A stretch of DNA of 64,000 nucleotides, taken from contig NZ_MOBR01000017.1 of NCBI RefSeq assembly GCF_003732705.1, positions 124,001 to 188,000 on the forward strand, given 5' to 3'. The notes below the pieces were generated by a model, which worked only from the letters and a program-made list of their open reading frames with translations, made no database searches and was not told the DNA's origin. Positions 16,980 through 25,992 of this stretch are shown piece after piece (within the stretch, counting starts at the first letter, position 1; every line of letters begins with the position of its first letter). The position numbers and the translations under genes are program-made. The stretch comes from Pseudomonas frederiksbergensis (lineage in GTDB: Bacteria; Pseudomonadota; Gammaproteobacteria; Pseudomonadales; Pseudomonadaceae).

Positions 16980-18224
16980 ATGAATGTTCTCGTGGTTTCG
17001 CAATATTTTTGGCCGGAATCTTTTATCATTAATGATTTGGTCAAGAATTTGGTTGCCCAAGGGCATGTTGTAAAGGTACTGACTGGCAAGCCAAATTATC
17101 CAGATGGTGTAGTTTACGACGGTTATAGTGCTTCCGGATATCAGGAGGAGCAGTATGGGGCTTCCGTTCGCATTTTCCGTGCTCCTCTTAGACCTCGTGG
17201 TTCGTCGGGTGCAAAAAATCTGTTGTTAAATTATCTTTCTTTTATTGTGAATGGCCTGAAGTTCTACCCCGGTGCGGTCAAAGGTGAGCATTTTGACGCT
17301 ATTTTTGTGTTTGCAGTTTCTCCCATTACATCGGTCATCCCTGCGATATACCTGAAGTGGAAGCTTAAGAGCCATCTTGCAGTGTGGGTTCAGGATCTTT
17401 GGCCAGAGAGTTTGAGCGCGACCGGATTCATTAAAAATAAATATGCGCTGCGTGTAGTAGGGTGGTTGGTAAAGGGTATCTATAAATTTTCCGATACCTT
17501 ACTTATCCAATCAAGGGCATTTCATGATCCGGTGGCGCGTTATGCGAACCCTGAGAAGGTTGTGTATTACCCAAACTCTTATCAGGATGTACCTGCCAGT
17601 ACTGGAGCACCTCAAATACCTGCGCCCTTACTTGCAGAACTTGATAATAATTTCTGTTTGGTGTTTGCCGGAAATCTGGGCACAGCGCAGTCGGTCGAAA
17701 CCCTTGTAGAAGTCGCAGACAGGCTCCGTCATTTATCCGGGCTCAAAATCATGCTGGTCGGTAGTGGGAGTATGTCAAGTTGGATCGAAAGTCAGAAGCA
17801 ATCCCGAGGGTTGGACAACCTCCTCCTCGCCGGACGGTTTCCCGCTAGCGAAATGCAGCATTTTTTCAGCCGTGCGGCAGGATTGTTGGTGACGTTGAAG
17901 CAGGATGAGGCGTTCTCCTATACCATCCCCAGCAAAGTCCAGGCTTACCTGGCCGCCGGAAGGCCGATCGTCGCTGCGCTAGATGGAGAGGGCGCTCGTG
18001 TCATTAACGAGGCCAAGGCCGGTCTGACGTGCCCCGCGCAAGATGCCGAAGGTATGGCGAGCAAAATTGAACAACTTTTTCATATGACTTCTGATGAACG
18101 GGAGTCGTTAGGGCAGTCAGGGCGAACGTACTACCTCGAGAATTTCGAAATGGAGCGCCAAAGCCGGCGTCTGATCGAAATTCTCAGTACCAGGATCAAT
18201 GAATTGAAAGGCAGGTCAAAATGA
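16980..18224 (+). CDS. wbuB: L-FucNAc-type glycosyltransferase (WbuB family, GT4)
   Basis: A 414-residue GT-B transferase. The start MNVLVVSQYFWPESFIIND and the following GHVVKVLTGKPNYPDG are the hallmarks of the WbuB group, which is found beside the UDP-L-FucNAc genes and is thought to transfer L-FucNAc. The C-terminal domain has FAGNLGTAQS, MLVGSGSM and PSKVQAYLAAGRPIVAA. It overlaps the next gene by four bases (ATGA), so it is coupled to the FucNAc operon. GC content rises again compared with the genes before it. Confidence 0.9.
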   Translation: MNVLVVSQYFWPESFIINDLVKNLVAQGHVVKVLTGKPNYPDGVVYDGYSASGYQEEQYGASVRIFRAPLRPRGSSGAKNLLLNYLSFIVNGLKFYPGAVKGEHFDAIFVFAVSPITSVIPAIYLKWKLKSHLAVWVQDLWPESLSATGFIKNKYALRVVGWLVKGIYKFSDTLLIQSRAFHDPVARYANPEKVVYYPNSYQDVPASTGAPQIPAPLLAELDNNFCLVFAGNLGTAQSVETLVEVADRLRHLSGLKIMLVGSGSMSSWIESQKQSRGLDNLLLAGRFPASEMQHFFSRAAGLLVTLKQDEAFSYTIPSKVQAYLAAGRPIVAALDGEGARVINEAKAGLTCPAQDAEGMASKIEQLFHMTSDERESLGQSGRTYYLENFEMERQSRRLIEILSTRINELKGRSK

Positions 18225-19078
18225 AAGTTCTTGTGTTAGGGGCCACCGGAATGCTGGGTAGCACGGTGTTCAGGCAATTCCAGGGAAACCCGCACTACGA
18301 GGTGTGGGGCACTTTGCGCAACCCTCGTGGCGCAAAACACTTTTCTGAAGACACTCGCTATTCGTTGATCGGTAACGTTGACGTACTTGATCACGATTCG
18401 CTGGTTTCGGTGCTGGCACGGGTCAAGCCTGATGTTGTCATCAACTGCATCGGCTTGATTAAGCAACTGGCGGACGCCAAGGACCCGCTTTCAGCGCTTC
18501 CAATCAATGCAATGCTGCCGCATCGCTTGGCGAAATTATGCGCGTTGTCCGGTGCTCGCTTGATTCACATCAGCACGGATTGCGTGTTTTCTGGCCGCAA
18601 AGGTTTGTACACCGAAGAAGATGTCTCGGATGCGGAGGATCTCTATGGCAAGTCGAAATATATCGGTGAGCTTGACGATGAGCCAAATGCGGTCACTCTT
18701 CGGACCTCTATTATCGGACACGAATTGGGAAGCCATTTTTCTCTGGTCGACTGGTTTCTTTCCCAGAGTGGGCCTGTTAAAGGTTACGAGAAAGCAATTT
18801 TTTCGGGGCTTCCTACTGTGGAGCTGGCTCGCGTCATTCGCGATTTTGTGATACCGAATCCTGAGCTTAAAGGGCTTTATCACGTTTCCGTGGCACCCAT
18901 CGACAAGCTGTCGTTACTGAAGCTGGTAGCAGAAGTTTACGAAAAGAAAATTGATATCATTGCTGATAGCCAGGTCACCATAGATCGGTCGTTGGACTCA
19001 TCTAAATTTCAATCTGCAACCGGTTACGTTCCACCCTCGTGGTTGGAATTGGTCAAATCGATGCGCGCGCTGCGTTGA
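18221..19078 (+). CDS. fnlB: UDP-L-FucNAc pathway reductase (FnlB/WbjC type)
   Basis: A 285-residue SDR of the RmlD group begins with the NAD(P) motif GATGMLGS (residues 7-14). It has STDCVFSG and a catalytic YGKSK (YxxxK). In the L-FucNAc pathway FnlB (WbjC) acts after FnlA and reduces the 4-keto intermediate. The presence of fnlA, fnlC and wbuB on both sides distinguishes it from RmlD itself, for which rmlB and rmlC would be expected. Start overlaps wbuB. Confidence 0.88.
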   Translation: MKVLVLGATGMLGSTVFRQFQGNPHYEVWGTLRNPRGAKHFSEDTRYSLIGNVDVLDHDSLVSVLARVKPDVVINCIGLIKQLADAKDPLSALPINAMLPHRLAKLCALSGARLIHISTDCVFSGRKGLYTEEDVSDAEDLYGKSKYIGELDDEPNAVTLRTSIIGHELGSHFSLVDWFLSQSGPVKGYEKAIFSGLPTVELARVIRDFVIPNPELKGLYHVSVAPIDKLSLLKLVAEVYEKKIDIIADSQVTIDRSLDSSKFQSATGYVPPSWLELVKSMRALR

Positions 19079-19111
19079 TCATTAAATTCAATCAATTTTG
19101 GGAAGGTTACT

Positions 19112-20122
19112 ATGTTCGATAATAAAGTTTTGATGATCACGGGCGGTACGGGTTCGTTTGGCCATACGGTGTTGAAGCGTTTTCTTGATACTGATGTCAA
19201 AGAAATTCGCGTCTTCAGCCGTGATGAGAAAAAGCAGGAAGACATGCGTATTGCCCTGTCGAACGACAAGGTGAAGTTCTATATCGGTGACGTGCGCGAT
19301 CGCGATAGCCTGACCCAGGCGATGGTTGGCGTGGATTATATTTTCCACGCGGCTGCATTGAAGCAGGTGCCGTCCTGCGAGTTTTACCCGATGGAAGCGG
19401 TACGCACGAACGTCATGGGCACCGAAAACGTTCTAAATGCGGCCATCGCTTCGGGTGTGAAGCGCGTTGTCGTACTGAGTACAGACAAGGCAGTTTATCC
19501 GATCAATGCCATGGGTATTTCCAAAGCCATGGCGGAGAAATTGATGGTTGCCAAATCACGGATGATTCCAGCAACCGGTCCTGTGATCTGTGCCACTCGT
19601 TACGGCAACGTAATGGCATCGCGCGGTTCAGTGATCCCGTTGTTCATCAATCAACTGCAGAATGGCGAGCCGCTGACGGTCACTGACCCGAATATGACAC
19701 GTTTCCTCATGTCGCTCGAAGACTCCGTTGACTTGGTACTGCACGCGTTCGAGCATGCCGAGCAAGGCGATATCTTCGTACAGAAAGCGCCTGCCTCAAC
19801 CGTTGCAGATCTGGCGCAGGCACTCAAGGAATTGTTCTCTTGCGATAACGCGGTCAAGGTCATTGGTACCCGCCACGGTGAAAAACTCTACGAGTCGCTG
19901 ATCTCCCGCGAAGAAATGGCCAAGGCCGAAGACATGGGGCGTTACTATCGTATCCCGTCGGATAATCGCGACCTGAATTACAAGAAGTTCTTTGTTGAAG
20001 GCGAGCAAGAGATTTCCGATCTGGACGATTACACCTCGCACAATACCGAACGTCTGGACGTTGAAGGCGTGAAAAAAGTTCTTTTGAATCTGGAATACAT
20101 TCAGGAGAAGCTTGATGCTTAA
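19112..20122 (+). CDS. fnlA: UDP-GlcNAc 4,6-dehydratase/5-epimerase (FnlA/WbjB/CapE type)
   Basis: A 336-residue extended SDR that begins the UDP-L-FucNAc pathway from UDP-GlcNAc. Features are GGTGSFGH (residues 10-17), HAAALKQVPSCE and STDKAVYPINAMGISKAMAEK. The usual catalytic Tyr is replaced by Met in MGxxK, as is normal for this subfamily and for WbpM. GGAAGG lies a few bases before the ATG. Its stop overlaps the start of fnlC. Confidence 0.93.
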   Translation: MFDNKVLMITGGTGSFGHTVLKRFLDTDVKEIRVFSRDEKKQEDMRIALSNDKVKFYIGDVRDRDSLTQAMVGVDYIFHAAALKQVPSCEFYPMEAVRTNVMGTENVLNAAIASGVKRVVVLSTDKAVYPINAMGISKAMAEKLMVAKSRMIPATGPVICATRYGNVMASRGSVIPLFINQLQNGEPLTVTDPNMTRFLMSLEDSVDLVLHAFEHAEQGDIFVQKAPASTVADLAQALKELFSCDNAVKVIGTRHGEKLYESLISREEMAKAEDMGRYYRIPSDNRDLNYKKFFVEGEQEISDLDDYTSHNTERLDVEGVKKVLLNLEYIQEKLDA

Positions 20123-21242
20123 GGTGATGACACTGGTCGGTACGCGACCAGAACTTATCAAGATGAGCCGCGTCATTGCTGAACTTGATAAACAAGTGAA
20201 TCACGTGCTGGTTCATTCGGGTCAAAACTACGACTTCGAATTGAATCAGGTTTTTTTCGATGAGCTCGAAATCCGTAAGCCGGATTACTTTCTCGGTGCT
20301 GCTGGCGATACCGCGGCCAAAACCATCGCCGAAGTGATTTCAAAGGCGGATGAAGTATTTGAAGCCGAAAAGCCTGATGCATTGCTCCTGTACGGTGATA
20401 CCAACACCTGCCTGGCGATCATTGCCGCCAAGCGCCGCAAGATTCCGGTATTCCACATGGAAGCCGGTAATCGCTGCTTTGACCAGCGTGTTCCCGAGGA
20501 ATTGAATCGCAAGGTGCTCGATCACCTGAGTGATATCAATATGGTGCTGACCGAACACGCCAGACGTTACTTGATCGCCGAAGGCATTCGTCCTGAAACC
20601 ATCATCAAGACCGGTTCGCACATGGAGGAGGTGCTCGACTATTACATGCCGAAAATCCTCTCGTCCGACGTGCTGGTTCGCGAAGGGCTGGAGCAGGACA
20701 AATTCTTTATCGTCAGCGCTCATCGTGAGGAAAACGTCGATACGCCGGACAACCTTCGGGATTTGCTCAAAACACTGCGGGCCCTGGCCGACAAGTATCA
20801 GTTTCCGATCATCGTTTCTACGCATCCACGTACTCGCAAGCGTCTCGAAGCGATTGGCGAATCGCTGGATCATCCGCTGATTCGTTTCTCGAAACCGTTC
20901 GGTTTGCTTGACTACATCAAGTTGCAGATGTCGGCTTTCTGCGTATTGTCCGACAGCGGTACTATCACTGAAGAAGCCTCTCTTCTGAACCTGCCCGCCA
21001 TTACTATACGTAATGCGCACGAGCGTCCAGAAGGGATGGATGAAGGGACGCTCATCATGAGCGGCCTGAAAGTGGACGGTGTGCTGGATGCCGTGCGGGT
21101 TGTGACGAGTCAGCATGATCGTACTCAGCGCGTCATTCCGGTCGTACGGGATTATCAGGCGGGTCCAGTATCGAAGCAGGTAGTCCGGGTTGTATTGAGT
21201 TATACCGACTATATCAATCGTACTGTCTGGTCGAAATCCTGA
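20115..21242 (+). CDS. fnlC: UDP-N-acetyl sugar 2-epimerase (FnlC/WbjD type)
   Basis: A 375-residue non-hydrolysing 2-epimerase: VGTRPELIKM near the start, HSGQNYDFELNQVFFDEL, then SAHREENVDT and DSGTITEEAS. WbjD/FnlC inverts C-2 in the last step to UDP-L-FucNAc. I chose the ATG at 20115 (MLKVMTLVGTRPE), overlapping fnlA by 8 bases; a TTG directly before it is less likely. It completes the fnlABC set, so UDP-L-FucNAc synthesis is fully encoded in this window. Confidence 0.93.
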   Translation: MLKVMTLVGTRPELIKMSRVIAELDKQVNHVLVHSGQNYDFELNQVFFDELEIRKPDYFLGAAGDTAAKTIAEVISKADEVFEAEKPDALLLYGDTNTCLAIIAAKRRKIPVFHMEAGNRCFDQRVPEELNRKVLDHLSDINMVLTEHARRYLIAEGIRPETIIKTGSHMEEVLDYYMPKILSSDVLVREGLEQDKFFIVSAHREENVDTPDNLRDLLKTLRALADKYQFPIIVSTHPRTRKRLEAIGESLDHPLIRFSKPFGLLDYIKLQMSAFCVLSDSGTITEEASLLNLPAITIRNAHERPEGMDEGTLIMSGLKVDGVLDAVRVVTSQHDRTQRVIPVVRDYQAGPVSKQVVRVVLSYTDYINRTVWSKS

Positions 21243-21261
21243 GCGGAGTCGAGGTTTGAAA

Positions 21262-22224
21262 ATGCGTGTTTTATTGACAGGCGCCACCGGGTTTGTTGGT
21301 CGTGCCGTGCTGGGTCGGTTAGCGGCCTCTGACGATCTCGAACCGGTGGCGGCCATCCGAGGGCACGCCTTGCCTGAGTCTGCACCGCGCGTTACAACCG
21401 TTAAAGTCGCCGGACTCAGCGCTGATACCGACTGGTCGCAAGCGTTGAGTCAGACGGAAGTAGTCATTCATAGCGCAGCTCGCGTCCACGTTATGAATGA
21501 CACCGAGGCCGATCCGCTGGAGGCGTTCCGCAAGGTGAATGTCGAGGGCACACTGAGTCTAGCTAGACAAGCCGCCGCCCTGGGCGTTCGTCGTTTCATA
21601 TTCATCAGTTCGATCAAGGTGAATGGCGAAGGCACACCGCTCAATGTGCCTTATGTTGCCGACGCGGTGCCTGCGCCGGCCGATCCATATGGCATTTCGA
21701 AAATGGAAGCCGAGCAAGGTTTGCGTGACATCGCTGGCGAATCCGGGATGGAAGTGGTGATCATCCGCCCCGTGCTCGTTTACGGTCCGGGCGTAAGAGC
21801 CAACTTTCTGAACATGATGCGCTGGCTAGACAAGGGTATACCACTGCCGTTCGGGGCTATCCATAATCGGCGAAGCCTGGTTGCGCTGGATAACCTGGCT
21901 GATCTGATCGTGACCTGCATGCGTCATCCGGCAGCGGCGAATCAGACCTTTCTCGTCAGTGACGGGGAAGATTTGTCCACGACGCAATTGTTGACACGGA
22001 TGGGTCAAGCACTGGGTAAACCAGCCCGTTTGTTGCCTGTGCCGAGTATATTGCTCGAGCGAGGCGCACAGCTTTTAGGCAAGCGGGCTTTGTCGCAGCG
22101 ACTGTGCGGTTCGTTGCAAGTCGATATAAGCAAAACTCGAGAGTTGTTGGGCTGGAACCCTCCGGTCGGCGTTGATGAAGCGCTTGTATCGGCTGCCAAC
22201 TATTACAAGGATAGGCAGCGTTAA
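21262..22224 (+). CDS. wbpV: SDR 4-ketoreductase, WbpV/WbpK type
   Basis: A 320-residue SDR resembling UDP-glucose 4-epimerase, with GATGFVGRA near the start, SSIKVNGEGT and the catalytic YGISK in DPYGISKMEAEQ. Next to wbpL and wbpM in pseudomonads, such enzymes reduce UDP-4-keto-6-deoxy-GlcNAc made by WbpM to UDP-D-QuiNAc (WbpV) or UDP-D-FucNAc (WbpK). Which epimer cannot be told by eye. ATG 21262 is chosen over the TTG six bases before it because GAGG then has a normal spacing. Confidence 0.83.
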   Translation: MRVLLTGATGFVGRAVLGRLAASDDLEPVAAIRGHALPESAPRVTTVKVAGLSADTDWSQALSQTEVVIHSAARVHVMNDTEADPLEAFRKVNVEGTLSLARQAAALGVRRFIFISSIKVNGEGTPLNVPYVADAVPAPADPYGISKMEAEQGLRDIAGESGMEVVIIRPVLVYGPGVRANFLNMMRWLDKGIPLPFGAIHNRRSLVALDNLADLIVTCMRHPAAANQTFLVSDGEDLSTTQLLTRMGQALGKPARLLPVPSILLERGAQLLGKRALSQRLCGSLQVDISKTRELLGWNPPVGVDEALVSAANYYKDRQR

Positions 22225-22288
22225 GCTGGCTAATAACAGCGCTGGTTCAATTGCAGAATTGATTTTGGCTGTTTCAGGAACTTGACCT

Positions 22289-23314
22289 TTGAACACAATA
22301 TGGTTGTTAGCTGTAGTGGTTGGTATTTCATTGTTGGCCACCGGTGCCTTGCGCAAATATGCCTTGGCACGCAGCTTAATAGATGTTCCCAATGCACGCA
22401 GTTCTCATTCGGTCCCGACTCCTCGGGGTGGTGGTGTCGCCATCGTCTTGAGCTTTCTGTTCGCGCTGCCGGTTCTAGCCTGGACAGACGCCATCGTTTG
22501 GCCGATGGCTTTGGCGCTGCTCGGCGCTGGCGGTTGGATCGCCATCATCGGTTTTCTTGACGACCATGGGCATATCGCTGCTCGCTGGCGTTTGCTTGCG
22601 CATTTCAGCGGTGCCTTCTGGGCATTGTTCTGGATAGGGGGAATGGCCCCGATTAATGTGTTTGGATACACGTTCAATCTGGGGTGGTTTGGTTTTGTCA
22701 TCGGGGCTTTCTATCTGGTGTGGATGCTGAATCTCTACAATTTCATGGATGGTATTGATGGTCTGGCGAGTATCGAAGCGATTTGCGTATGTGTCGGTGC
22801 CAGCTTCGTCTATTGGATTAGCGGCCACGCCAGCCTGGCCGTTGCACCGCTTGTACTGACAATGGCGGTATTAGGCTTCCTTGTCTGGAATTTCCCACCT
22901 GCGAAGATCTTCATGGGCGATGCCGGTAGTGGTTTTCTGGGAATCGTGTTGGCCGTACTGTCGCTTCATGCCGCTTGGACTGATCCGGTATTTCTGTGGG
23001 CGTGGCTCATTTTGTTGGGCGTCTTTATTGTGGATGCCACCTTTACCCTTATTCGGCGCCTGTTGCGCGGGGACAAAGTCTATGAAGCTCATCGCAGTCA
23101 CGGATATCAGTACGCTTCACGGAAATTCCGTAGCCATCGCGCTGTCACAGTAGCAATAGCCGCCATCAATATGTTGTGGTTGGTGCCGGTTGGTATATTG
23201 GTGGTCATGCAATATCTCAATGGCGTTGTGGGATTGCTGTTGGCTTATGTGCCGCTGGTGTTGCTGGCCTTTAAGTTTCACGCAGGCGAGTTGGAAATCG
23301 CGGACAATGCCTGA
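22289..23314 (+). CDS. wbpL: Undecaprenyl-phosphate HexNAc-1-phosphate transferase (WbpL)
   Basis: A 341-residue integral membrane protein of the MraY/WecA family with about ten to eleven membrane spans. It carries the conserved VPNARSSHSVPTPRGGG, NFMDGIDGLA (catalytic Asp region) and NFPPAKIFMGDAGS motifs. WbpL starts O-unit assembly by putting a QuiNAc-1-P or FucNAc-1-P on undecaprenyl phosphate at the inner face of the membrane. The start is TTG (AGGAA upstream), giving NTIWLLAVVVGIS as first span. Located between the reductase that makes its donor and wbpM, as in P. aeruginosa. Confidence 0.93.
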   Translation: MNTIWLLAVVVGISLLATGALRKYALARSLIDVPNARSSHSVPTPRGGGVAIVLSFLFALPVLAWTDAIVWPMALALLGAGGWIAIIGFLDDHGHIAARWRLLAHFSGAFWALFWIGGMAPINVFGYTFNLGWFGFVIGAFYLVWMLNLYNFMDGIDGLASIEAICVCVGASFVYWISGHASLAVAPLVLTMAVLGFLVWNFPPAKIFMGDAGSGFLGIVLAVLSLHAAWTDPVFLWAWLILLGVFIVDATFTLIRRLLRGDKVYEAHRSHGYQYASRKFRSHRAVTVAIAAINMLWLVPVGILVVMQYLNGVVGLLLAYVPLVLLAFKFHAGELEIADNA

Positions 23315-23416
23315 TGGCTGCTTGGCTATTGAGTAGTGCTTCATCCGCAAGTGAGATGCCGAAAGCTGCAATTGCTTTATCAATGCTAGGAGCTTCGAGA
23401 GGTGTTTAGAGGGGTT

Positions 23417-25411
23417 ATGGATAAGATTCGGGCAAAGTTGTTAAGTCTTCCAAGACGACATAAGCGTATTCTGCAGGTGCTGACTGATATTTCGTTGGTC
23501 TGGTTTGCCTTGTGGATGGCATTTGTTGTGCGTCTCGGGATAGACGAGATGGTCAACCCATTCACTCAGCACCTCTGGCTATTTGTCAGCGCGCCTGTCG
23601 TGGCAATTCCTCTATTCATCCGCTTTGGCATGTACCGTGCTGTCATGCGTTATTTCGGGAATGATGCGCTCATTGCCATTATCAAGGCCGTCACCTTATC
23701 GTCACTGATACTGGGCGTGGTGGTGTATTGGTACAGCAATCATCAAAACGTCGTTCCTCGCTCGATCATTTTCAACTACTGGTGGTTGAGCCTGATCATG
23801 ATCGGCGGATTGCGTTTGGCCATGCGTCAGTATTTTTTGGGTGACTGGTTCAGTGCTGCTCAACACGTCCCGTTTACCAACAGGGATGATGGTTTACCAA
23901 GGGTCGCTATTTATGGCGCGGGTGCCGCCGGTAACCAACTTGTTGCCGCACTGCGGATGGGGCGAGTCATGCGCCCCGTTGCCTTTATCGATGATGATAG
24001 CGGAATTGCCGACAGGGTCATTTCCGGATTGCAGGTGTACAAGCCTAAACATATCCAGCAAATGATCGACAACACTGGCGCTCAGGAGATCCTCCTTGCG
24101 ATCCCTTCTTCCAACCGTGCTCGCCGTCGTGAGATTCTTGGTTTTCTCGAAGGTTTCCCTCTGCATGTTCGAAGCGTTCCGGGTTTCATGGACCTGGCCA
24201 GTGGTCGAGTGAAAGTCGACGATATCCAGGAAGTGGATATCGCAGATTTGCTCGGACGGGATGCAGTACCAGCCCAAGCTGATTTACTTGAACACTGTAT
24301 CAAGGGGCAGTCTGTACTGGTCACCGGCGCTGGCGGATCCATCGGGTCTGAACTATGTCGTCAGATTCTCGCGTTGCGCCCAACCACTCTTCTGTTGTTC
24401 GAGCACAGTGAGTTCAATCTCTACAGCATTCTGTCTGAGTTGGAACAGCGAATCGCTCGGGAGTCATTGTCGATTAGACTGTTGCCGATCCTGGGATCTG
24501 TGCGTAACCAGAGCAAGTTGCTGGACGTCATGAAGTCCTGGCGCGTGGACACGGTGTATCATGCAGCCGCTTATAAGCACGTTCCCATGGTCGAACATAA
24601 CATCGCTGAAGGCGTGCTCAATAATGTCATCGGCACGCTGAATACCGCCCAGGCAGCACTTCAGGCAGGCGTCGCCAACTTTGTTTTGATCTCGACCGAC
24701 AAGGCTGTGCGTCCGACCAATGTCATGGGCAGCACCAAGCGTCTTGCCGAATTGACGTTGCAGGCGCTCAGTCTGGAGCTTGCGCCGGTACTATTCGGAG
24801 ACACAACCAACGTTTCTCGGGTGAATAAGACCCGCTTCACGATGGTGCGTTTCGGTAATGTCCTGGGTTCATCCGGTTCGGTCATTCCCTTGTTTCACAA
24901 GCAGATCAAGTCAGGCGGCCCGTTGACCGTCACGCATCCCAAGATCACCCGTTATTTTATGACCATTCCTGAAGCCGCGCAGTTGGTCATTCAGGCTGGG
25001 TCCATGGGGCAGGGCGGTGATGTTTTCGTCCTGGATATGGGGGAACCGGTGAAGATTGTCGAGCTTGCCGAGAAGATGATTCATTTATCCGGCTTTAGTG
25101 TCCGTTCGGAAAAAAATCTGCACGGCGACATTGCTATCGAGTTCACGGGACTGCGCCCCGGTGAAAAGCTTTACGAGGAATTGTTGATCGGCGACAACGT
25201 AGCAGCGACTCAACATCCAATGATCATGAGCGCAAACGAAGATCACCTGTCATGGGATGTGCTTAAAGCCAAGCTGACAGAATTGCTCGCTGCGGTTGAT
25301 CGCGACGACTACACGCGCGTGCGTCAATTACTACGCGATACTGTTAGCGGCTACACCCCAGACGGGGAAATTGTAGACTGGATCTACCAGCAACGCCGTC
25401 TCGAGCCCTGA
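23417..25411 (+). CDS. wbpM: UDP-GlcNAc 4,6-dehydratase, membrane-bound (WbpM)
   Basis: WbpM converts UDP-GlcNAc to UDP-4-keto-6-deoxy-GlcNAc, the precursor for QuiNAc and FucNAc. The protein has 664 residues. Four N-terminal membrane spans come first, then a Rossmann fold (GAGAAGNQL), then the catalytic SDR domain (GAGGSIGSEL, STDKAVRPTNVMGSTKR) with the Met-for-Tyr replacement of this family. I chose ATG 23417 because MDKIRAKLLSLPRRHKRIL matches the known WbpM start and AGAGGGG precedes it; GTG 23402 is possible. It marks the conserved right end of pseudomonad O-antigen loci. Confidence 0.95.
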   Translation: MDKIRAKLLSLPRRHKRILQVLTDISLVWFALWMAFVVRLGIDEMVNPFTQHLWLFVSAPVVAIPLFIRFGMYRAVMRYFGNDALIAIIKAVTLSSLILGVVVYWYSNHQNVVPRSIIFNYWWLSLIMIGGLRLAMRQYFLGDWFSAAQHVPFTNRDDGLPRVAIYGAGAAGNQLVAALRMGRVMRPVAFIDDDSGIADRVISGLQVYKPKHIQQMIDNTGAQEILLAIPSSNRARRREILGFLEGFPLHVRSVPGFMDLASGRVKVDDIQEVDIADLLGRDAVPAQADLLEHCIKGQSVLVTGAGGSIGSELCRQILALRPTTLLLFEHSEFNLYSILSELEQRIARESLSIRLLPILGSVRNQSKLLDVMKSWRVDTVYHAAAYKHVPMVEHNIAEGVLNNVIGTLNTAQAALQAGVANFVLISTDKAVRPTNVMGSTKRLAELTLQALSLELAPVLFGDTTNVSRVNKTRFTMVRFGNVLGSSGSVIPLFHKQIKSGGPLTVTHPKITRYFMTIPEAAQLVIQAGSMGQGGDVFVLDMGEPVKIVELAEKMIHLSGFSVRSEKNLHGDIAIEFTGLRPGEKLYEELLIGDNVAATQHPMIMSANEDHLSWDVLKAKLTELLAAVDRDDYTRVRQLLRDTVSGYTPDGEIVDWIYQQRRLEP

Positions 25412-25473
25412 TTGTTTCATATTTGGTAACGAACACATTTTTGACGGCTCCTTTAAATCGCCTAAGGTTGAAG

Positions 25474-25500
25474 AGCAGCTTCGGAAAAGCTGCTTTCTCA
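25474..25500 (+). terminator. Possible terminator after wbpM
   Basis: An eight-base stem AGCAGCTT/AAGCTGCT with a CGGAA loop, followed by a short, imperfect T tail (TTCTC). It lies 62 bases past the wbpM stop and before the ComEA-like gene. The T tail is weak, so partial read-through is likely. Confidence 0.45.
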
Positions 25501-25523
25501 ATCGATATTATGGAGCTTCACTC

Positions 25524-25856
25524 ATGCGTATCAGCTATTTTTACTCCCTCGTCTTTGCTCTTCTCACCAGTGCTTCTATTGCGGCTGTCGCCGCGCCAGC
25601 AACCAAACCAGAGACGGCCACAGCCCCTCTTGTAGTGGAAGCCGCAAAAGACCGAACTGAAAAAGTAGATCTGAATAATGCAGATGCACTTACGTTGCAG
25701 CGCGAACTGGCTGGCGTCGGCGAGGCAAAGGCAAAGGCGATTGTTGCTTATCGTGAAAGCAATGGGGCCTTCTCATCAATAGACGAATTGCTTGAAGTGA
25801 AGGGAATCGGTAAGGCCATTCTGGAGAGAAATCGCGACAAGATTGAAGTGAACTAA
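25524..25856 (+). CDS. ComEA-like helix-hairpin-helix protein, exported
   Basis: A 110-residue protein with an N-terminal signal peptide (hydrophobic 5-25, ending SIAAVAAPA), a short linker and a double helix-hairpin-helix domain: VDLNNADALTLQRELAGVG and SSIDELLEVKGIGKAILERN. The HhH unit of ComEA binds double-stranded DNA at the cell surface during competence. Small stand-alone versions are widespread and often of unproven function. In P. aeruginosa a gene of this kind also follows wbpM. Confidence 0.85.
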   Translation: MRISYFYSLVFALLTSASIAAVAAPATKPETATAPLVVEAAKDRTEKVDLNNADALTLQRELAGVGEAKAKAIVAYRESNGAFSSIDELLEVKGIGKAILERNRDKIEVN

Positions 25857-25871
25857 GCGAGTGATTAATGA

Positions 25872-25905
25872 CAAAGGCCGATCAATCGATCGGCCTTTGT
25901 TTGTT
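25872..25905 (+). terminator. Terminator after the ComEA-like gene
   Basis: An 11-base perfect stem (AAAGGCCGATC with GATCGGCCTTT, loop AATC area) followed by TGTTTG. It stands between two convergent genes and may serve both strands. Confidence 0.8.
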
Positions 25906-25992
25906 GATTTAAGCGCCTTGACCAGAATTAATCTTGGTATAGCAGCACTTTTTAATTAACGCGGGGTTGAAGAATCGACACTGCGCTACCAA

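Noticed and set aside
18221..19078. rmlD assignment for the RmlD-like SDR
   Set aside because: Neighbours are fnlA and fnlC with wbuB, and no rmlB or rmlC is present, so FnlB is better supported.
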